DNA of 64,000 nucleotides from Alkalicella caledoniensis (GCF_014467015.1 NZ_CP058559.1:1736001-1800000), one strand, 5' to 3'; shown: positions 37,702 to 47,253, counted from the first letter of the stretch. Numbers and translations: made by a program. Notes: generated from the letters alone by a model not told the origin.

Positions 37702-38025
37702 AGCGCCTAGGAGGCGCTTCAGCTTGTAGACAAATCTCAGACAAAGTCATTGACCCAAGATGTGCATATTAAAAAGCAGTACAATTAGTTCGAGGAGACT
37801 GGTAGGGGGTCCCCTTGTGGGGACCTGACAATCAAAACCGTCTAGAGCTTCTTGGAAGTCAGGGTGGTACAAGACCACCCCCTACAACCATGGACGGTGA
37901 ATTGGAGCGGTCCCCTTGTTTAGATAGAAGCCTTAAGGCTCGGCGCAGAATTTTGTACAGTGTTTAATATGCGACATTCACCAAAAAATGACTTTGTCAT
38001 CAGTCTGAGCGCCTAGGAGGCGCTT
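37702..38025. repeat. 18-bp direct repeat flanking a MITE-like insertion
   Basis: AGCGCCTAGGAGGCGCTT occurs at 37702-37719 and again at 38008-38025. Outside them lie GACACAATAAA (37691-37701) and TTATTGTGTC (38024-38033), which are inverted relative to each other. Removing one repeat and everything between restores a single long terminator hairpin for the nadABC-coaX-rhodanese operon. The repeat behaves as a target duplication, although 18 bp is long for one. Confidence 0.75.
37740..37998. mobile_element. MITE-like palindromic element, long copy
   Basis: Bounded by GACAAAGTC and GACTTTGTC. The two ends form imperfect inverted repeats of about 45-50 bp (GACAAAGTCATT, then GCATATTAAA, then GTACAA on each arm). 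The centre (about 37795-37950) is GC-richer and has two 7-bp hairpins, GGTCCCC-TTGT-GGGGACC and GGGTGGT-ACAAG-ACCACCC, inside a GTAG/CTAC helix. No coding potential. A related short copy is at 56075-56182. Confidence 0.75.
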
Positions 38026-38033
38026 TATTGTGT

Positions 38034-38474
38034 CTAGTCTATTGTTTCCACATCATACTTCCACCCTAGCATTCCTTCTTCTAAATTCATAACATTAGGG
38101 TGCTTAGCTTTGGCTATTATTTCGCTTGCTGTAACACTTCTACTACCCGATCTACACACCACTAATATATAGTCTTTATTTCGGGCAAGATTACTTACTT
38201 CATTTAGCCTATCTTCGAGCTCATCTAGGGGTATAAGTACAGCATTAGGTATATGACCCTGAGCGTATTCTTCTGGTGTTCTAACATCTATTATCAGAAG
38301 TTGGTTAGAATATTGATCTATTAATACTTTAGCTTCTTCAGCACTTATATTATTATAATAAGGCTCTGTTTTAGGTAACAATAAATAGCCTATAAACATT
38401 AATAAAAATGCAGGAATAAGCATTATTAGTACTGTCTTAAAATACAACCTTAACTTCAATCTACTGTCTTCCAT
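38034..38474 (-). CDS. Membrane-anchored rhodanese-domain protein
   Basis: 146 aa. One membrane segment at about residues 13-32 (VLIMLIPAFLLMFIGYLLL), then a single rhodanese domain (about 45-143) with DVRTPEEYAQGHIPNAVLIPL and the active-site loop CRSGSRS, containing the sulfur-accepting cysteine. The domain probably faces the outside. It handles sulfane sulfur or senses redox state; the actual partner is unknown. It starts 2 bp after coaX and is the last gene of the NAD/CoA operon. Its stop codon abuts the inverted repeat of the disrupted terminator. Confidence 0.9.
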   Translation of the reverse strand: MEDSRLKLRLYFKTVLIMLIPAFLLMFIGYLLLPKTEPYYNNISAEEAKVLIDQYSNQLLIIDVRTPEEYAQGHIPNAVLIPLDELEDRLNEVSNLARNKDYILVVCRSGSRSVTASEIIAKAKHPNVMNLEEGMLGWKYDVETID

Positions 38475-38476
38475 TT

Positions 38477-39250
38477 TTAATCCTCTTTCTTGTTTTTTTG
38501 ATAAAGAATCCTGAGCCCATCTAAAGTTAAGTATGGGTCAACATGGTCAACTAAGGTGCTTTCAGCTGCTATTAAAGGTGCTAAACCACCAGTAACAACG
38601 ACTTTATAGCTTTCTTGGGTTTCCTCTGATATTTTCTTTATCAAACCTTCCAATTGTCCTAAATATCCATATATAATTCCACTTTGCATGCTTGAAATTG
38701 TATTCTTACCTACAATGCTGGCAGGTTTTATTAACTCAATCCTTGGAAGCTTAGCGGCCCTTTCAAATAAGGCCTCAGTAGAGATGCCTATTCCTGGAGT
38801 TATGCAGCCTCCTAGATATTCACCCTTTCTGTTTATAACACAGAAAGTTGTTGCAGTACCATAGTCTACAACTATGGCTGGTGCCCCATACTTATGCAGA
38901 GTTGCCACAGCGTTGACAATTCTATCTGCACCAACTTCCCTCGGGTTTTCTGTCTTTATTGAAAGTTGGGTTCTAATTCCTGGCCCTATAATTATTGGTT
39001 CTATATCAAAATACTGTTTTGCCATTTTCGATAACGCTGGCATCACAGGTGGTACCACAGAAGAAATAATAATTCCTTCTATTTTCAAGTCTCCCAAGTT
39101 ATTATGTACAAATAAGTTCTTAATGACTATACCATACTCATCTGACGTTCTGTTTCTTAAAGTGGCAATACGCCAGTTGTATATTAGGGATTCGCCATCA
39201 AAAACTCCTACAACTATGTTAGTATTTCCTACATCTAATGCTAATAGCAT
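38477..39250 (-). CDS. coaX: Type III pantothenate kinase
   Basis: 257 aa. It phosphorylates pantothenate in the first step of CoA synthesis, without feedback by CoA. ASKHA-fold motifs: LALDVGNTNIVVGVFDG at the N-terminus (phosphate loop), PREVGADRIVNAVA with the GADR motif in the middle, VDYGTATTF with the second phosphate loop, and VVTGGLAP near the end. It lies 12 bp downstream of nadC, linking NAD and CoA synthesis in one operon; in Bacillus it follows ftsH. Confidence 0.97.
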   Translation of the reverse strand: MLLALDVGNTNIVVGVFDGESLIYNWRIATLRNRTSDEYGIVIKNLFVHNNLGDLKIEGIIISSVVPPVMPALSKMAKQYFDIEPIIIGPGIRTQLSIKTENPREVGADRIVNAVATLHKYGAPAIVVDYGTATTFCVINRKGEYLGGCITPGIGISTEALFERAAKLPRIELIKPASIVGKNTISSMQSGIIYGYLGQLEGLIKKISEETQESYKVVVTGGLAPLIAAESTLVDHVDPYLTLDGLRILYQKNKKED

Positions 39251-39262
39251 GTTTCTCCCCCT

Positions 39263-40102
39263 TTATCCCTTTTTTTGAAACATATCTAGGCTTATATCCA
39301 TAGATTTGTAGGAGTGGGTTAGTGCTCCAACTGATATATAATCTACACCTGTTTTAGCAACTTCCTCAATTGTCTCAAGGGTTATACCTCCCGATGCTTC
39401 AACTAGAGCTTTTTTGTCTATAATTTTAACTGCTTCCTTCATGTCTTCTATGGACATATTGTCAAGCATAATTATATCTGCTCTATTTTCCAATGCTTCT
39501 TTAACTTGTTCTAGGTTCTCCACTTCAACTTCTATTTTCATGGTATGGGGTATTTGGGATTTTAAATCTGAAATAGCTTTTGTAATAGAGCCAGCAATCT
39601 TTATGTGGTTATCCTTTAGCATGACAGCATCATACAAGCCAAAGCGATGGTTTCTTCCACCACCTATCTGCACAGCGTATTTTTCGAAAATACGAAGCCC
39701 AGGTGTAGTTTTCCTTGTATCAGTTACATATACTCCATATTTTTCTACTTTTTTCTGATAGGTATCAGCCATTGTTGCAACTGCACATAACCTTTGCAAA
39801 AGATTTAAGGCTAAGCGTTCCCCTTGTAGAATTATCTTGGCTTTTCCTTCAACAGTGGCAATAGTAGTACCTTTAGTCACATATGTACCTTCAGTAACCT
39901 TACTTGAAAATATCATGTCCTTATCAAGAATCTCAAAAACCATCTTCGCGATTTCTAAACCACAAACCACTCCATTTGCCTTTGAATGGATAACTGCTTG
40001 TGTGTTTAAGTTCTCATCTATCATAAAAGTACTCATGTCACCAGTACCTAAATCCTCTATTAAAAAGTCCCTAAGGGCTTTTTCCATAAGCAAGCGGTTC
40101 AT
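39263..40102 (-). CDS. nadC: Nicotinate-nucleotide pyrophosphorylase (carboxylating)
   Basis: 279 aa from ATG 40102 (GGAGG 7 nt upstream; the ATG two codons earlier is too close). It converts quinolinate and PRPP to nicotinate mononucleotide, the third step of de novo NAD synthesis. Family motifs: EDLGTGDMST, LNLLQRLCAVAT, TDTRKTTPGLR, GGGRNHRFGLYDAVMLKDNHI, and EVEVENLEQ..ADIIMLDNMS toward the C-terminus; all catalytic Lys/Arg/His residues appear intact. 11 bp after nadB. Confidence 0.97.
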   Translation of the reverse strand: MNRLLMEKALRDFLIEDLGTGDMSTFMIDENLNTQAVIHSKANGVVCGLEIAKMVFEILDKDMIFSSKVTEGTYVTKGTTIATVEGKAKIILQGERLALNLLQRLCAVATMADTYQKKVEKYGVYVTDTRKTTPGLRIFEKYAVQIGGGRNHRFGLYDAVMLKDNHIKIAGSITKAISDLKSQIPHTMKIEVEVENLEQVKEALENRADIIMLDNMSIEDMKEAVKIIDKKALVEASGGITLETIEEVAKTGVDYISVGALTHSYKSMDISLDMFQKKG

Positions 40103-40113
40103 CTGCATCCCTC

Positions 40114-41709
40114 CTATATATCAGTATACCAAGGTTCTTTGCAAATATTAAAGTTTATATTTTTTTTCCATTTTTTAAATGTTTGGGGGAAATCTGATCT
40201 ATAGTGCCCCCCCCTGCTCTCTTCCCTTATAAGGGCACCTTTTGCTAGGAGTATACCTATTTGTAACATGTTAATAGCTTCAAAGTCTTCTATCTCTGTA
40301 GGGACATTAATCTTTTCCATTAGTTCCTCAAGCTTAGAAATTAAGATTTGTAAACCTTCTTTACTTCTTTTTAGCCCCGCGTAAGTCCAGAGAAGTTTAC
40401 TTATCTTTTTCTTTATCTCCCTAGGCTTAGTTTCACCATTAAAGTTAAATGTTTCCGAGATGCTAAACTTACTTGAAATCTCGACCTCATTTATATTTTT
40501 ATTAATAACATCTGCTATATTTCCACCAAAAACAAGAGCTTCTAGTAAGGAGTTACTGGCAAGCCTATTGGCACCGTGTAGACCACTACTTGTTACCTCT
40601 CCACATGCTAAAAGCCTTTGTACATTCGTTTTTCCTTCTATATCCACCGTTATCCCCCCCATTATATAGTGAGCCGCAGGAGCAACGGGTATTGGTTGTG
40701 TAGGAATCTTAATACCGTATTGGTGACAAGTCTTATATATAGTAGGAAATCTTTTCGATACCTTCTCTTCTGTTAGATGAGATAAATCTAAAAATAAATA
40801 CTCACTAACTTCTCTTTCCATCTCTTCAGCCATGGCCCTTGATACTATATCCCTAGGAGCTAACTCTAAAAGTTCATGGTATTTTTCCATAAACCTTTCT
40901 TTGCTATTGTTTAATAATATAGCACCTTCACCACGAACAGCTTCAGATATTAGAAAGCGGGGAGCTCCATCTATTGCTAGAGCTGTAGGGTGGAACTGGA
41001 TGAATTCTAGATCCCTTATATTTACTCCGGCTCTGTATGCCATAGCTATGCCATCCCCTGTGGCCACTTCAGGGTTAGTAGTATTTTTATAAAGTTGGCC
41101 TGCTCCACCAGAAGCTAATACCACGTATTTAGCTAATATTAGTTTATATCTATGTCCCACCTTTGTAAGAACACCCCTTGATATATTATCTTGGGTATAT
41201 ATATCTATGGCGAAAGTATCTTCTAAAACCCTTACGTTTTCTAGCTCTAAGACCCTAGCTGTAAGGCTTTCTCGTATTACCCGACCTGTGCCATCTCCAC
41301 TGGCATGTAGCACCCTTCTACAGCTATGAGCTCCTTCTTGGGTTAAAGCTAGTTCTCCCTCTTTAGTATCAAAGGGAACACCAAATTCCAACAGAGCCTC
41401 TATAGCCTCTGGCCCTTTTTCCACCACTTGCTCAACAATTTTTTCATCACATAGCCCGTGGCCTGCGCTTAATGTGTCCTTTTTATGCAGTTCAGTGGAA
41501 TCATCCTTGCATATTGCAGCGGCTATTCCCCCTTGAGCTTGCTCAGTATTACTGTCTGAAATAGATTCTTTGGCAATAATGGTCACACTTAAATTTTTGT
41601 TAAGCCTTAGGGCTGTATACAATCCTGCTAACCCTGCTCCTATTATAATAACGTCTGTAGTTTCCACTTGAATTTCTGCATCTTTAGTATTAATTAAATA
41701 TCTTGGCAT
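40114..41709 (-). CDS. nadB: L-aspartate oxidase
   Basis: 531 aa from ATG 41709; an ATG four codons upstream abuts the Shine-Dalgarno, so the start is slightly uncertain. This FAD enzyme oxidises aspartate to iminoaspartate for quinolinate synthesis. It has the FAD-binding loop VIIIGAGLAGLYTALRL, SDSNTEQAQGGIAA, the active-site segment HSCRRVLHASGDGTGR, VLASGGAGQLYKNTTNP, FHPTAL and APAAHYIMGGI..GLHGANRLASNSLLE. In an anaerobe fumarate, not oxygen, would be the electron acceptor. It lies 33 bp after nadA. Confidence 0.96.
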   Translation of the reverse strand: MPRYLINTKDAEIQVETTDVIIIGAGLAGLYTALRLNKNLSVTIIAKESISDSNTEQAQGGIAAAICKDDSTELHKKDTLSAGHGLCDEKIVEQVVEKGPEAIEALLEFGVPFDTKEGELALTQEGAHSCRRVLHASGDGTGRVIRESLTARVLELENVRVLEDTFAIDIYTQDNISRGVLTKVGHRYKLILAKYVVLASGGAGQLYKNTTNPEVATGDGIAMAYRAGVNIRDLEFIQFHPTALAIDGAPRFLISEAVRGEGAILLNNSKERFMEKYHELLELAPRDIVSRAMAEEMEREVSEYLFLDLSHLTEEKVSKRFPTIYKTCHQYGIKIPTQPIPVAPAAHYIMGGITVDIEGKTNVQRLLACGEVTSSGLHGANRLASNSLLEALVFGGNIADVINKNINEVEISSKFSISETFNFNGETKPREIKKKISKLLWTYAGLKRSKEGLQILISKLEELMEKINVPTEIEDFEAINMLQIGILLAKGALIREESRGGHYRSDFPQTFKKWKKNINFNICKEPWYTDI

Positions 41710-41742
41710 CTCTTGGCACATCCTCCCCGCTTTGGAAGGTAT

Positions 41743-42660
41743 TTATTTAACCTCAAGCATTCTATCAAGCGCTTTTCTAGCCTTTACCCTAACTTCTTCA
41801 TCTACTGTAATAACAGGCTCTAAAGTTTGTAATGATTCTAATATCTTATCAAGGGTGTTTGCTTTCATATTAGCACATACTAAGTTTTTGCTCGGAAAAA
41901 TAAATTCCTTTTCTGGAAATTTTTTTTGCAAAGCATGTTTTAAGCCACTTTCAGTCCCAATAATATATTTTTTGGCATCAGATTGTTCTATGTATTTGAA
42001 CATTCCACTGGTACCTGTTACTTCGTCAGCAACTTCTACCACTTCTTTAGGGCACTCTGGATGTACAACTATTAGACTTTCTGGATGTTCTTCTTTAGCT
42101 TTTAATACTTCTTCTTGTAATAATCTGTCATGGGTGTAGCAGTAGCCCGCCCACGGTATAATTGTTTTATCAGTTATCTTTGATAAGTAATCAGCCATGT
42201 TTTTATCAGGAACATAGATTATTTCTTTATTAGGTAAGGAGTTTACAACATTTAAGACGTTAGCCGAGGTACAGCATATGTCACATTCTGCCTTTACTTC
42301 CGCTGTGGTGTTCACATACCCAACCACTGCCGCATTAGGATATTTCTTCTTTAGCTCTTTTAATCCCTCTGCATCAGCCATATCTGCCATTGGACAGCCA
42401 GCCTTGGGCTCTGGTAAAAGAACTTTTTTGTCAGGAGATAAAATAGCTGCACTTTCTGCCATAAAATGTACTCCACAAAAAACAATTACTTCCGCGTCTG
42501 TTTCTGCTGCTTGTTGACTTAGTCCGAATGAATCTCCTACAAAGTCTGCAACATCTTGAATTTCTGGTCTTTGGTAATAGTGGGCCAATATTATAGCATT
42601 TTTCTCTTCTTTTAACTTTTTTATTTGAGCTTGAATTGCAGTAAAGTCTCTGACTGTCAA
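41743..42660 (-). CDS. nadA: Quinolinate synthase
   Basis: 305 aa, starting at TTG 42660 with AAGGAG 8 nt upstream. It condenses iminoaspartate with dihydroxyacetone phosphate to quinolinate, using a [4Fe-4S] cluster. Cysteines fitting the cluster ligands are in CGVHFMAESA, PECPKEV and FPSKNLVCANMK; ILAHYYQRPEIQDVADFVGDS near the N-terminus binds substrate. It is the first gene of the nadA-nadB-nadC-coaX-rhodanese operon. The oxygen-labile cluster suits an anaerobic host. Confidence 0.97.
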   Translation of the reverse strand: MTVRDFTAIQAQIKKLKEEKNAIILAHYYQRPEIQDVADFVGDSFGLSQQAAETDAEVIVFCGVHFMAESAAILSPDKKVLLPEPKAGCPMADMADAEGLKELKKKYPNAAVVGYVNTTAEVKAECDICCTSANVLNVVNSLPNKEIIYVPDKNMADYLSKITDKTIIPWAGYCYTHDRLLQEEVLKAKEEHPESLIVVHPECPKEVVEVADEVTGTSGMFKYIEQSDAKKYIIGTESGLKHALQKKFPEKEFIFPSKNLVCANMKANTLDKILESLQTLEPVITVDEEVRVKARKALDRMLEVK

Positions 42661-42695
42661 TTAAAACACTCCTTCAGTTATTTTATAATACAATA

Positions 42696-42724
42696 ATTTT
42701 ATACCGTTGCATAAATATTGTCAA
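42696..42724 (-). promoter_or_regulatory. Promoter of the nad operon
   Basis: -35 TTGACA (42724-42719), 17 nt, -10 TAAAAT (42701-42696). The 42661-42805 region is a divergent promoter region shared with the plus-strand membrane protein gene. Confidence 0.65.
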
Positions 42725-42805
42725 TTTAATGTGCTAAGCAGGGAAAATGTGTTAGCGTATAGAATTATTAAATAAATAATAAGCACTTAAAATGGAGGTT
42801 GACTA

Positions 42806-44185
42806 ATGAGTAATATTTTAATAAGTATATATAAAAATCCCGTAGGAAGAACTTTCCTAGGATTAATCTTTGCTTTTTTGTTTGGGATATCAGCCCTGTT
42901 TCTTTCGATATTTTATAGCAGTCATTTGGGGGATATGTCTACACCTTATGATATAAAAGAAACTTACAAATTCGATAGTTGGGTTATAAACTATGATTTT
43001 CTAACACTAGATTTTCCTCAAGGTGGGTATGTAGTTCCTGGCTATCAAAATGATCGTATATCGTCTGTCTTAATTATAGCCGAAGGAAGAATGAAACTAG
43101 ATACTTCAGACTCTTTTAAGTTAAACTCAGATTTAACTTTCCCCATGGAAGATACAATCTCAGAAGTTATAATTCCTATACATCATGAAGATTTTGATCG
43201 TCTTAAAAAAGATACAATTTTTATTCAAGAGGAAATTAACTATCCAATAGATTATTTGAAAGAAAGGTTCGATTCTGCTTCTGATCTTTTTTTTAGGGGT
43301 AATATTTTAGGAGTAGAAAAAATTATTCCTCCTAAACCAAGAACAGTTCTTCTAAAAATTAACTCAGCACAGTTTGGCTATATAAACTATAAAGAAGACA
43401 GTATTGTAACCTTAACTTCGGAGACAGTTGGTTATTCCTTTAGTCATCCCATAGGGCATCGAATTTATCCCCCTAAAAATTCTAGTTTAGCTATGGTTAT
43501 CTATAATTTGCTTTTATCTTTGGCCTTTTTAGGGCTGATTGCTTTTTTAACCACAGATATAGACAATAAGTCTCCTATAAAAACTGGTCATTTAGATTCC
43601 TTGTCAACAACCCTACATATGGTAGGATTCTTGGGTTATGTGTATTTAATTAAATGGCTATCTATCACTTATTATTTAGAAAGCGTAATACTGATTATTC
43701 TTTATTTACTGCCCGTTTGTTATCTGATTTATTGTATGATTACAGCGAAAGTTTCAATGGATTACTTAGGTATAAAAAAAGAAAAAGTAATTAAGTCTAT
43801 TATGGTCTCCATAGTAATTTTTTATTTATGGTTTATAACGGCCACTTTTGAGATTTTTCCTACAAGTACTTATGACAGTACCTCCCTGGTTAAGGTTTTA
43901 ATAATTGTTTTTTTAGGTCAAATAATCCTGCGGGGATTTATTCAAACAACCTTAGAGCTTGTTGTAGGAAAATGGCTGGGATTATTTTTATCAAGTTTTT
44001 TAATAATGGTATTACCACTAATAAATTACCTTGGTTCTTTTAATAGCACAAACTGGCTACTTACCATGATGGGATACTTTGCAATAACTTTAATTACTTC
44101 TTATAGCTTTCAACGGACTAGAAATATACTGACACCCACCTTATTAACCATATTATTTAGTTTGGTAATCCCTCATATGTTCTAA
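42806..44185 (+). CDS. Polytopic membrane protein with degenerate CPBP-like C-terminal domain
   Basis: 459 aa; GGAGG 7 nt before the ATG. Residues about 10-32 form one membrane helix; about 33-215 is a large extracytoplasmic part (with GYQNDRISSVLIIAEGRMKL) of no recognised family; about 225-459 contain eight or so helices. The C-terminal set has ILRGFIQTTLELVVGKWLG, which lines up with the EExxxRG motif of CPBP intramembrane proteases, but the two glutamates are replaced (GQIILRG). The final NILTPTLLTILFSLVIPH resembles the last conserved helix. Probably non-catalytic. It is single, on the opposite strand to its neighbours. Function unknown. Confidence 0.6.
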   Translation: MSNILISIYKNPVGRTFLGLIFAFLFGISALFLSIFYSSHLGDMSTPYDIKETYKFDSWVINYDFLTLDFPQGGYVVPGYQNDRISSVLIIAEGRMKLDTSDSFKLNSDLTFPMEDTISEVIIPIHHEDFDRLKKDTIFIQEEINYPIDYLKERFDSASDLFFRGNILGVEKIIPPKPRTVLLKINSAQFGYINYKEDSIVTLTSETVGYSFSHPIGHRIYPPKNSSLAMVIYNLLLSLAFLGLIAFLTTDIDNKSPIKTGHLDSLSTTLHMVGFLGYVYLIKWLSITYYLESVILIILYLLPVCYLIYCMITAKVSMDYLGIKKEKVIKSIMVSIVIFYLWFITATFEIFPTSTYDSTSLVKVLIIVFLGQIILRGFIQTTLELVVGKWLGLFLSSFLIMVLPLINYLGSFNSTNWLLTMMGYFAITLITSYSFQRTRNILTPTLLTILFSLVIPHMF

Positions 44186-44224
44186 ACAAAATTAGGCTAC
44201 CTACAATATCCTGAATTAAATGCA

Positions 44225-44257
44225 CAAAAAGACAGAAGCTTGACTTCTGTCTTTTTG
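44225..44257. terminator. Bidirectional terminator between convergent genes
   Basis: CAAAAAGACAGAAG-CTTGA-CTTCTGTCTTTTTG, a perfect 14-bp stem with A/T runs on both sides, between the plus-strand membrane gene and the minus-strand fhs gene. Confidence 0.92.
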
Positions 44258-44262
44258 TATTT

Positions 44263-45933
44263 CTAAAATAATCCTGTTATAACACCTTTTTCGTCAATAT
44301 CCATTCTAGTAGAAGCAGGGACTTTAGGTAGTCCAGGCATGGTCATTACATCCCCTGTTAAGGCAACTAAGAAACCAGCACCTGCGGAAACCTTGATTTC
44401 CCTAACTGTCACCTCAAAACCTTCTGGACGACCTAGTAATGTTGGGTCATCAGATAGGGAATATTGAGTTTTCGCCATACAAATTGGCATTTTATCAAGC
44501 CCTAGTTTTTCTAACTGCTTGATGTTAGATTCAGCTTTCTTATCAAAGTTAACACCCTTAGCACCATAAACTTCCTTTGCAATTATAGTGACCTTTTCTT
44601 TAATTGAAAGATTTTCGTCATATAAAACTTTGAAATTACTTTGTTTATTTTCCACAAGATTAACTAGTTTTTCTGCTAAGTCAGTACCTCCGTCGCCACC
44701 TTTAGCCCAAACTTCCGATTGTGATACTTCTACACCCATCTCTTCACAGCGCTCTTGAATATACTTAACTTCCTTTTGTGTATCAGTTGGGAAGTTGTTT
44801 ATTGCTACTATCAATGGTACATTGTATTTTTTGACATTCTCTATATGCTTTTCTAGATTCTCAAAACCTTTAGCCAAAGCATCTACGTTTTCTTCTGATA
44901 GATTATCTTTCTTAACTCCACCATGCATCTTAAGGGCCCTTACCGTTGCCACGATCACTACAGCGTCGGGTTTAAGTTTTGCGAATCTACACTTAATATC
45001 AAAGAATTTTTCTGCGCCTAGGTCAGCACCGAAACCAGCTTCAGTTATTGTATAGTCAGCTAGTTTTAGCCCTAACTTTGTTGCACTAACACTGTTACAG
45101 CCATGGGCGATATTTGCAAAAGGGCCACCGTGTATAAATGCAGGGACATTTTCAAGGGTTTGTACTAGGTTTGGCTTAATTGCATCTTTAAGTAGTAAAG
45201 CCATTGCACCATTAGCTTTTAGATCTTTAGCAGTTATAGGTTTCTTATCATAGTCGTACCCAACTATGATTTTACCTAGTCTTTCTTTAAGGTCCATTAA
45301 GTCGTTTGCTAGACACAAGATAGCCATAACCTCTGAAGCAACAGTTATATCAAATCCATCTTCTCGAGGAACCCCTTGCGCCCTTCCTCCTAGTCCCACA
45401 ACGATATTCCTTAAAGCTCTCTCATTTAAGTCCATAACCCTTTTAAATATAATTCTCCTAGGGTCAATATTTAGGTCGTTTCCTTGATGAATATGATTAT
45501 CAAGCATTGCAGCTAGCAAGTTGTGTGCCGTGGTTATAGCATGTAAATCGCCAGTAAAATGAAGGTTAATATCTTCCATTGGGACAACTTGTGAGTATCC
45601 CCCACCTGCTGCGCCACCTTTAACCCCCATACAGGGTCCTAAGGACGGCTCTCTTAGGGCTATTATGGTTTTCTTGTTGATCTTTTGTAACCCTTGACCT
45701 AGACCTACTGTAGTAGTTGACTTACCTTCACCTGCAGGTGTTGGATTTATTGCTGTAACTAATATAAGCTTTCCATCGGGTTTTTCTTTAAGTCTGTCCC
45801 ATACTTTTAAAGAAACCTTAGCTTTGTAATTACCGTAAAGTTCAACTTCTTCAGGTTCTAGACCAATCTTTTTAGCAATGTCCATGATTGGTTCCATCTT
45901 AGCACTTTGTGCAATTTCGATATCAGTCTTCAT
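44263..45933 (-). CDS. fhs: Formate-tetrahydrofolate ligase
   Basis: 556 aa, the standard length. It makes 10-formyl-THF from formate, THF and ATP; the reverse direction can yield ATP from formyl-THF in amino-acid fermenters. The P-loop is [24 protein letters not shown] near residue 60. [37 protein letters not shown] and [13 protein letters not shown] are family hallmarks, and the C-terminus has [13 protein letters not shown]. Being next to the hut genes suggests it recovers energy or carbon from the folate one-carbon unit produced by histidine breakdown. Confidence 0.98.
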   Translation of the reverse strand: MKTDIEIAQSAKMEPIMDIAKKIGLEPEEVELYGNYKAKVSLKVWDRLKEKPDGKLILVTAINPTPAGEGKSTTTVGLGQGLQKINKKTIIALREPSLGPCMGVKGGAAGGGYSQVVPMEDINLHFTGDLHAITTAHNLLAAMLDNHIHQGNDLNIDPRRIIFKRVMDLNERALRNIVVGLGGRAQGVPREDGFDITVASEVMAILCLANDLMDLKERLGKIIVGYDYDKKPITAKDLKANGAMALLLKDAIKPNLVQTLENVPAFIHGGPFANIAHGCNSVSATKLGLKLADYTITEAGFGADLGAEKFFDIKCRFAKLKPDAVVIVATVRALKMHGGVKKDNLSEENVDALAKGFENLEKHIENVKKYNVPLIVAINNFPTDTQKEVKYIQERCEEMGVEVSQSEVWAKGGDGGTDLAEKLVNLVENKQSNFKVLYDENLSIKEKVTIIAKEVYGAKGVNFDKKAESNIKQLEKLGLDKMPICMAKTQYSLSDDPTLLGRPEGFEVTVREIKVSAGAGFLVALTGDVMTMPGLPKVPASTRMDIDEKGVITGLF

Positions 45934-46021
45934 GTAAACCCTCCCTAAAATAGTTATACTTTATTACATTCGCCAAACTATTGGCAAAGTCCTATATTGT
46001 GCAAAAATTAACACAGTTTTT

Positions 46022-47248
46022 TTATACTACTTTTTTTCCTCTTTTAAACACATCTGTTACATGGTTTATACCGAAGTGATACGGTATATAGTCAACATTT
46101 GTACAGTCAAATATTACAATATCCGCTAGCTTGCCAATTTCCAGACTACCTCTATCTCCTGCAAGGTTAAGGCTATGGGCACCATTTATGGTAAATGCAG
46201 CTAAAGCTTGAGCAGGGGTTAATTTCATGTTGAGGCAAGCTAGGGTCATTATCAGCTGAGGGTTTTCAGTGGGACAGCTTCCAGGGTTGTAATCTGTGGA
46301 AAGAGCAATTGGCACACCTTTTTTAATCATTTCCTGGGCAGGAGCATATCTTTTAGACATTAGGTTAAAGCTAGTTCCTGGTAGTAGGACTGCAATAGTA
46401 TTGGCCTTTGCCATTTCAAGCATACCCTCTTCATCTATTGCCAATAAATGATCTGCGGAAATACAGCCCAGTTTAGCCGCCAATTGAGCTCCTTTGGTTG
46501 GCACTATTTCATCGGCATGGATTTTTAACTTAAATCCATGTTTTTTAGCCTCTAAGAATATTCTTTCAGTCTGTTCTACAGTAAATACACCCTCTTCACA
46601 GAATACATCGCAAAATTCAGCAAATGGCTTAACTTCCGGGAGCATATCTATTATCTCATCAACAAATTTATCAGGATTCGACTTGTATTTTTCTGGTATA
46701 GCATGTGCACCTAAAAAAGTAGAAAAGACGTCAACACAGTGTTGATCATTAAGCTGGTTACTTACTTTAAGTTGTTTTAACTCAGTATCTAAAGTCAACC
46801 CGTAACCACTCTTACTTTCTACAGTGGTTACACCCATACTTAACATAGTATCTAAACTCTTTTTACTTTGGGAGAAAAGTTGCTCTTCAGTGGCATTTGC
46901 AGTCTGACTTACTGAATTTAGTATTCCTCCCCCCTCTTTTAGGATATCCATATAGGGTTTGCCTTGAATCCTCCAGTTATACTCTCTTTCCCTACTCCCA
47001 TAATGTACTAAGTGTGTATGGGAATCAATAATGCCTGGTGTTACAAGTCTCCCTTGGGCATCAAATATTTCATACTCTGAAGGTACCACAATTTGGCTTG
47101 TTAAACCAATATCTTTAATTATTCCACCTTCTATTAAAATAGTACCATTTTCTACCAATCCTAGATCTCCAAAATTTTCTCCCTTTTGGGGCGTGTGTGT
47201 GTACCCTTTAAAAGTTGCAAGGTTTCCATTTATTATTGCTAATTTCAT
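46022..47248 (-). CDS. hutI: Imidazolonepropionase
   Basis: 408 aa. It hydrolyses 4-imidazolone-5-propionate to N-formimino-L-glutamate, the third step of histidine degradation. It is an amidohydrolase-fold enzyme with the metal-binding pair in TPGIIDSHTHLVHYGSRERE, further ligands in LKIHADEIVPTKGAQLAAKLG and SADHLLAI, and the catalytic Asp in ALSTDYNPGSCPTENPQL. It starts 5 bp after ftcD and is the last gene of the hut group before fhs. Confidence 0.97.
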   Translation of the reverse strand: MKLAIINGNLATFKGYTHTPQKGENFGDLGLVENGTILIEGGIIKDIGLTSQIVVPSEYEIFDAQGRLVTPGIIDSHTHLVHYGSREREYNWRIQGKPYMDILKEGGGILNSVSQTANATEEQLFSQSKKSLDTMLSMGVTTVESKSGYGLTLDTELKQLKVSNQLNDQHCVDVFSTFLGAHAIPEKYKSNPDKFVDEIIDMLPEVKPFAEFCDVFCEEGVFTVEQTERIFLEAKKHGFKLKIHADEIVPTKGAQLAAKLGCISADHLLAIDEEGMLEMAKANTIAVLLPGTSFNLMSKRYAPAQEMIKKGVPIALSTDYNPGSCPTENPQLIMTLACLNMKLTPAQALAAFTINGAHSLNLAGDRGSLEIGKLADIVIFDCTNVDYIPYHFGINHVTDVFKRGKKVV

Positions 47249-47253
47249 GGTAC

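Noticed and set aside
37702-38025. CRISPR-like array suggested by repeated GC-rich words
   Set aside because: Only two copies of the 18-bp repeat, almost 300 bp apart, no spacers and no cas genes; better explained by an insertion in a terminator.
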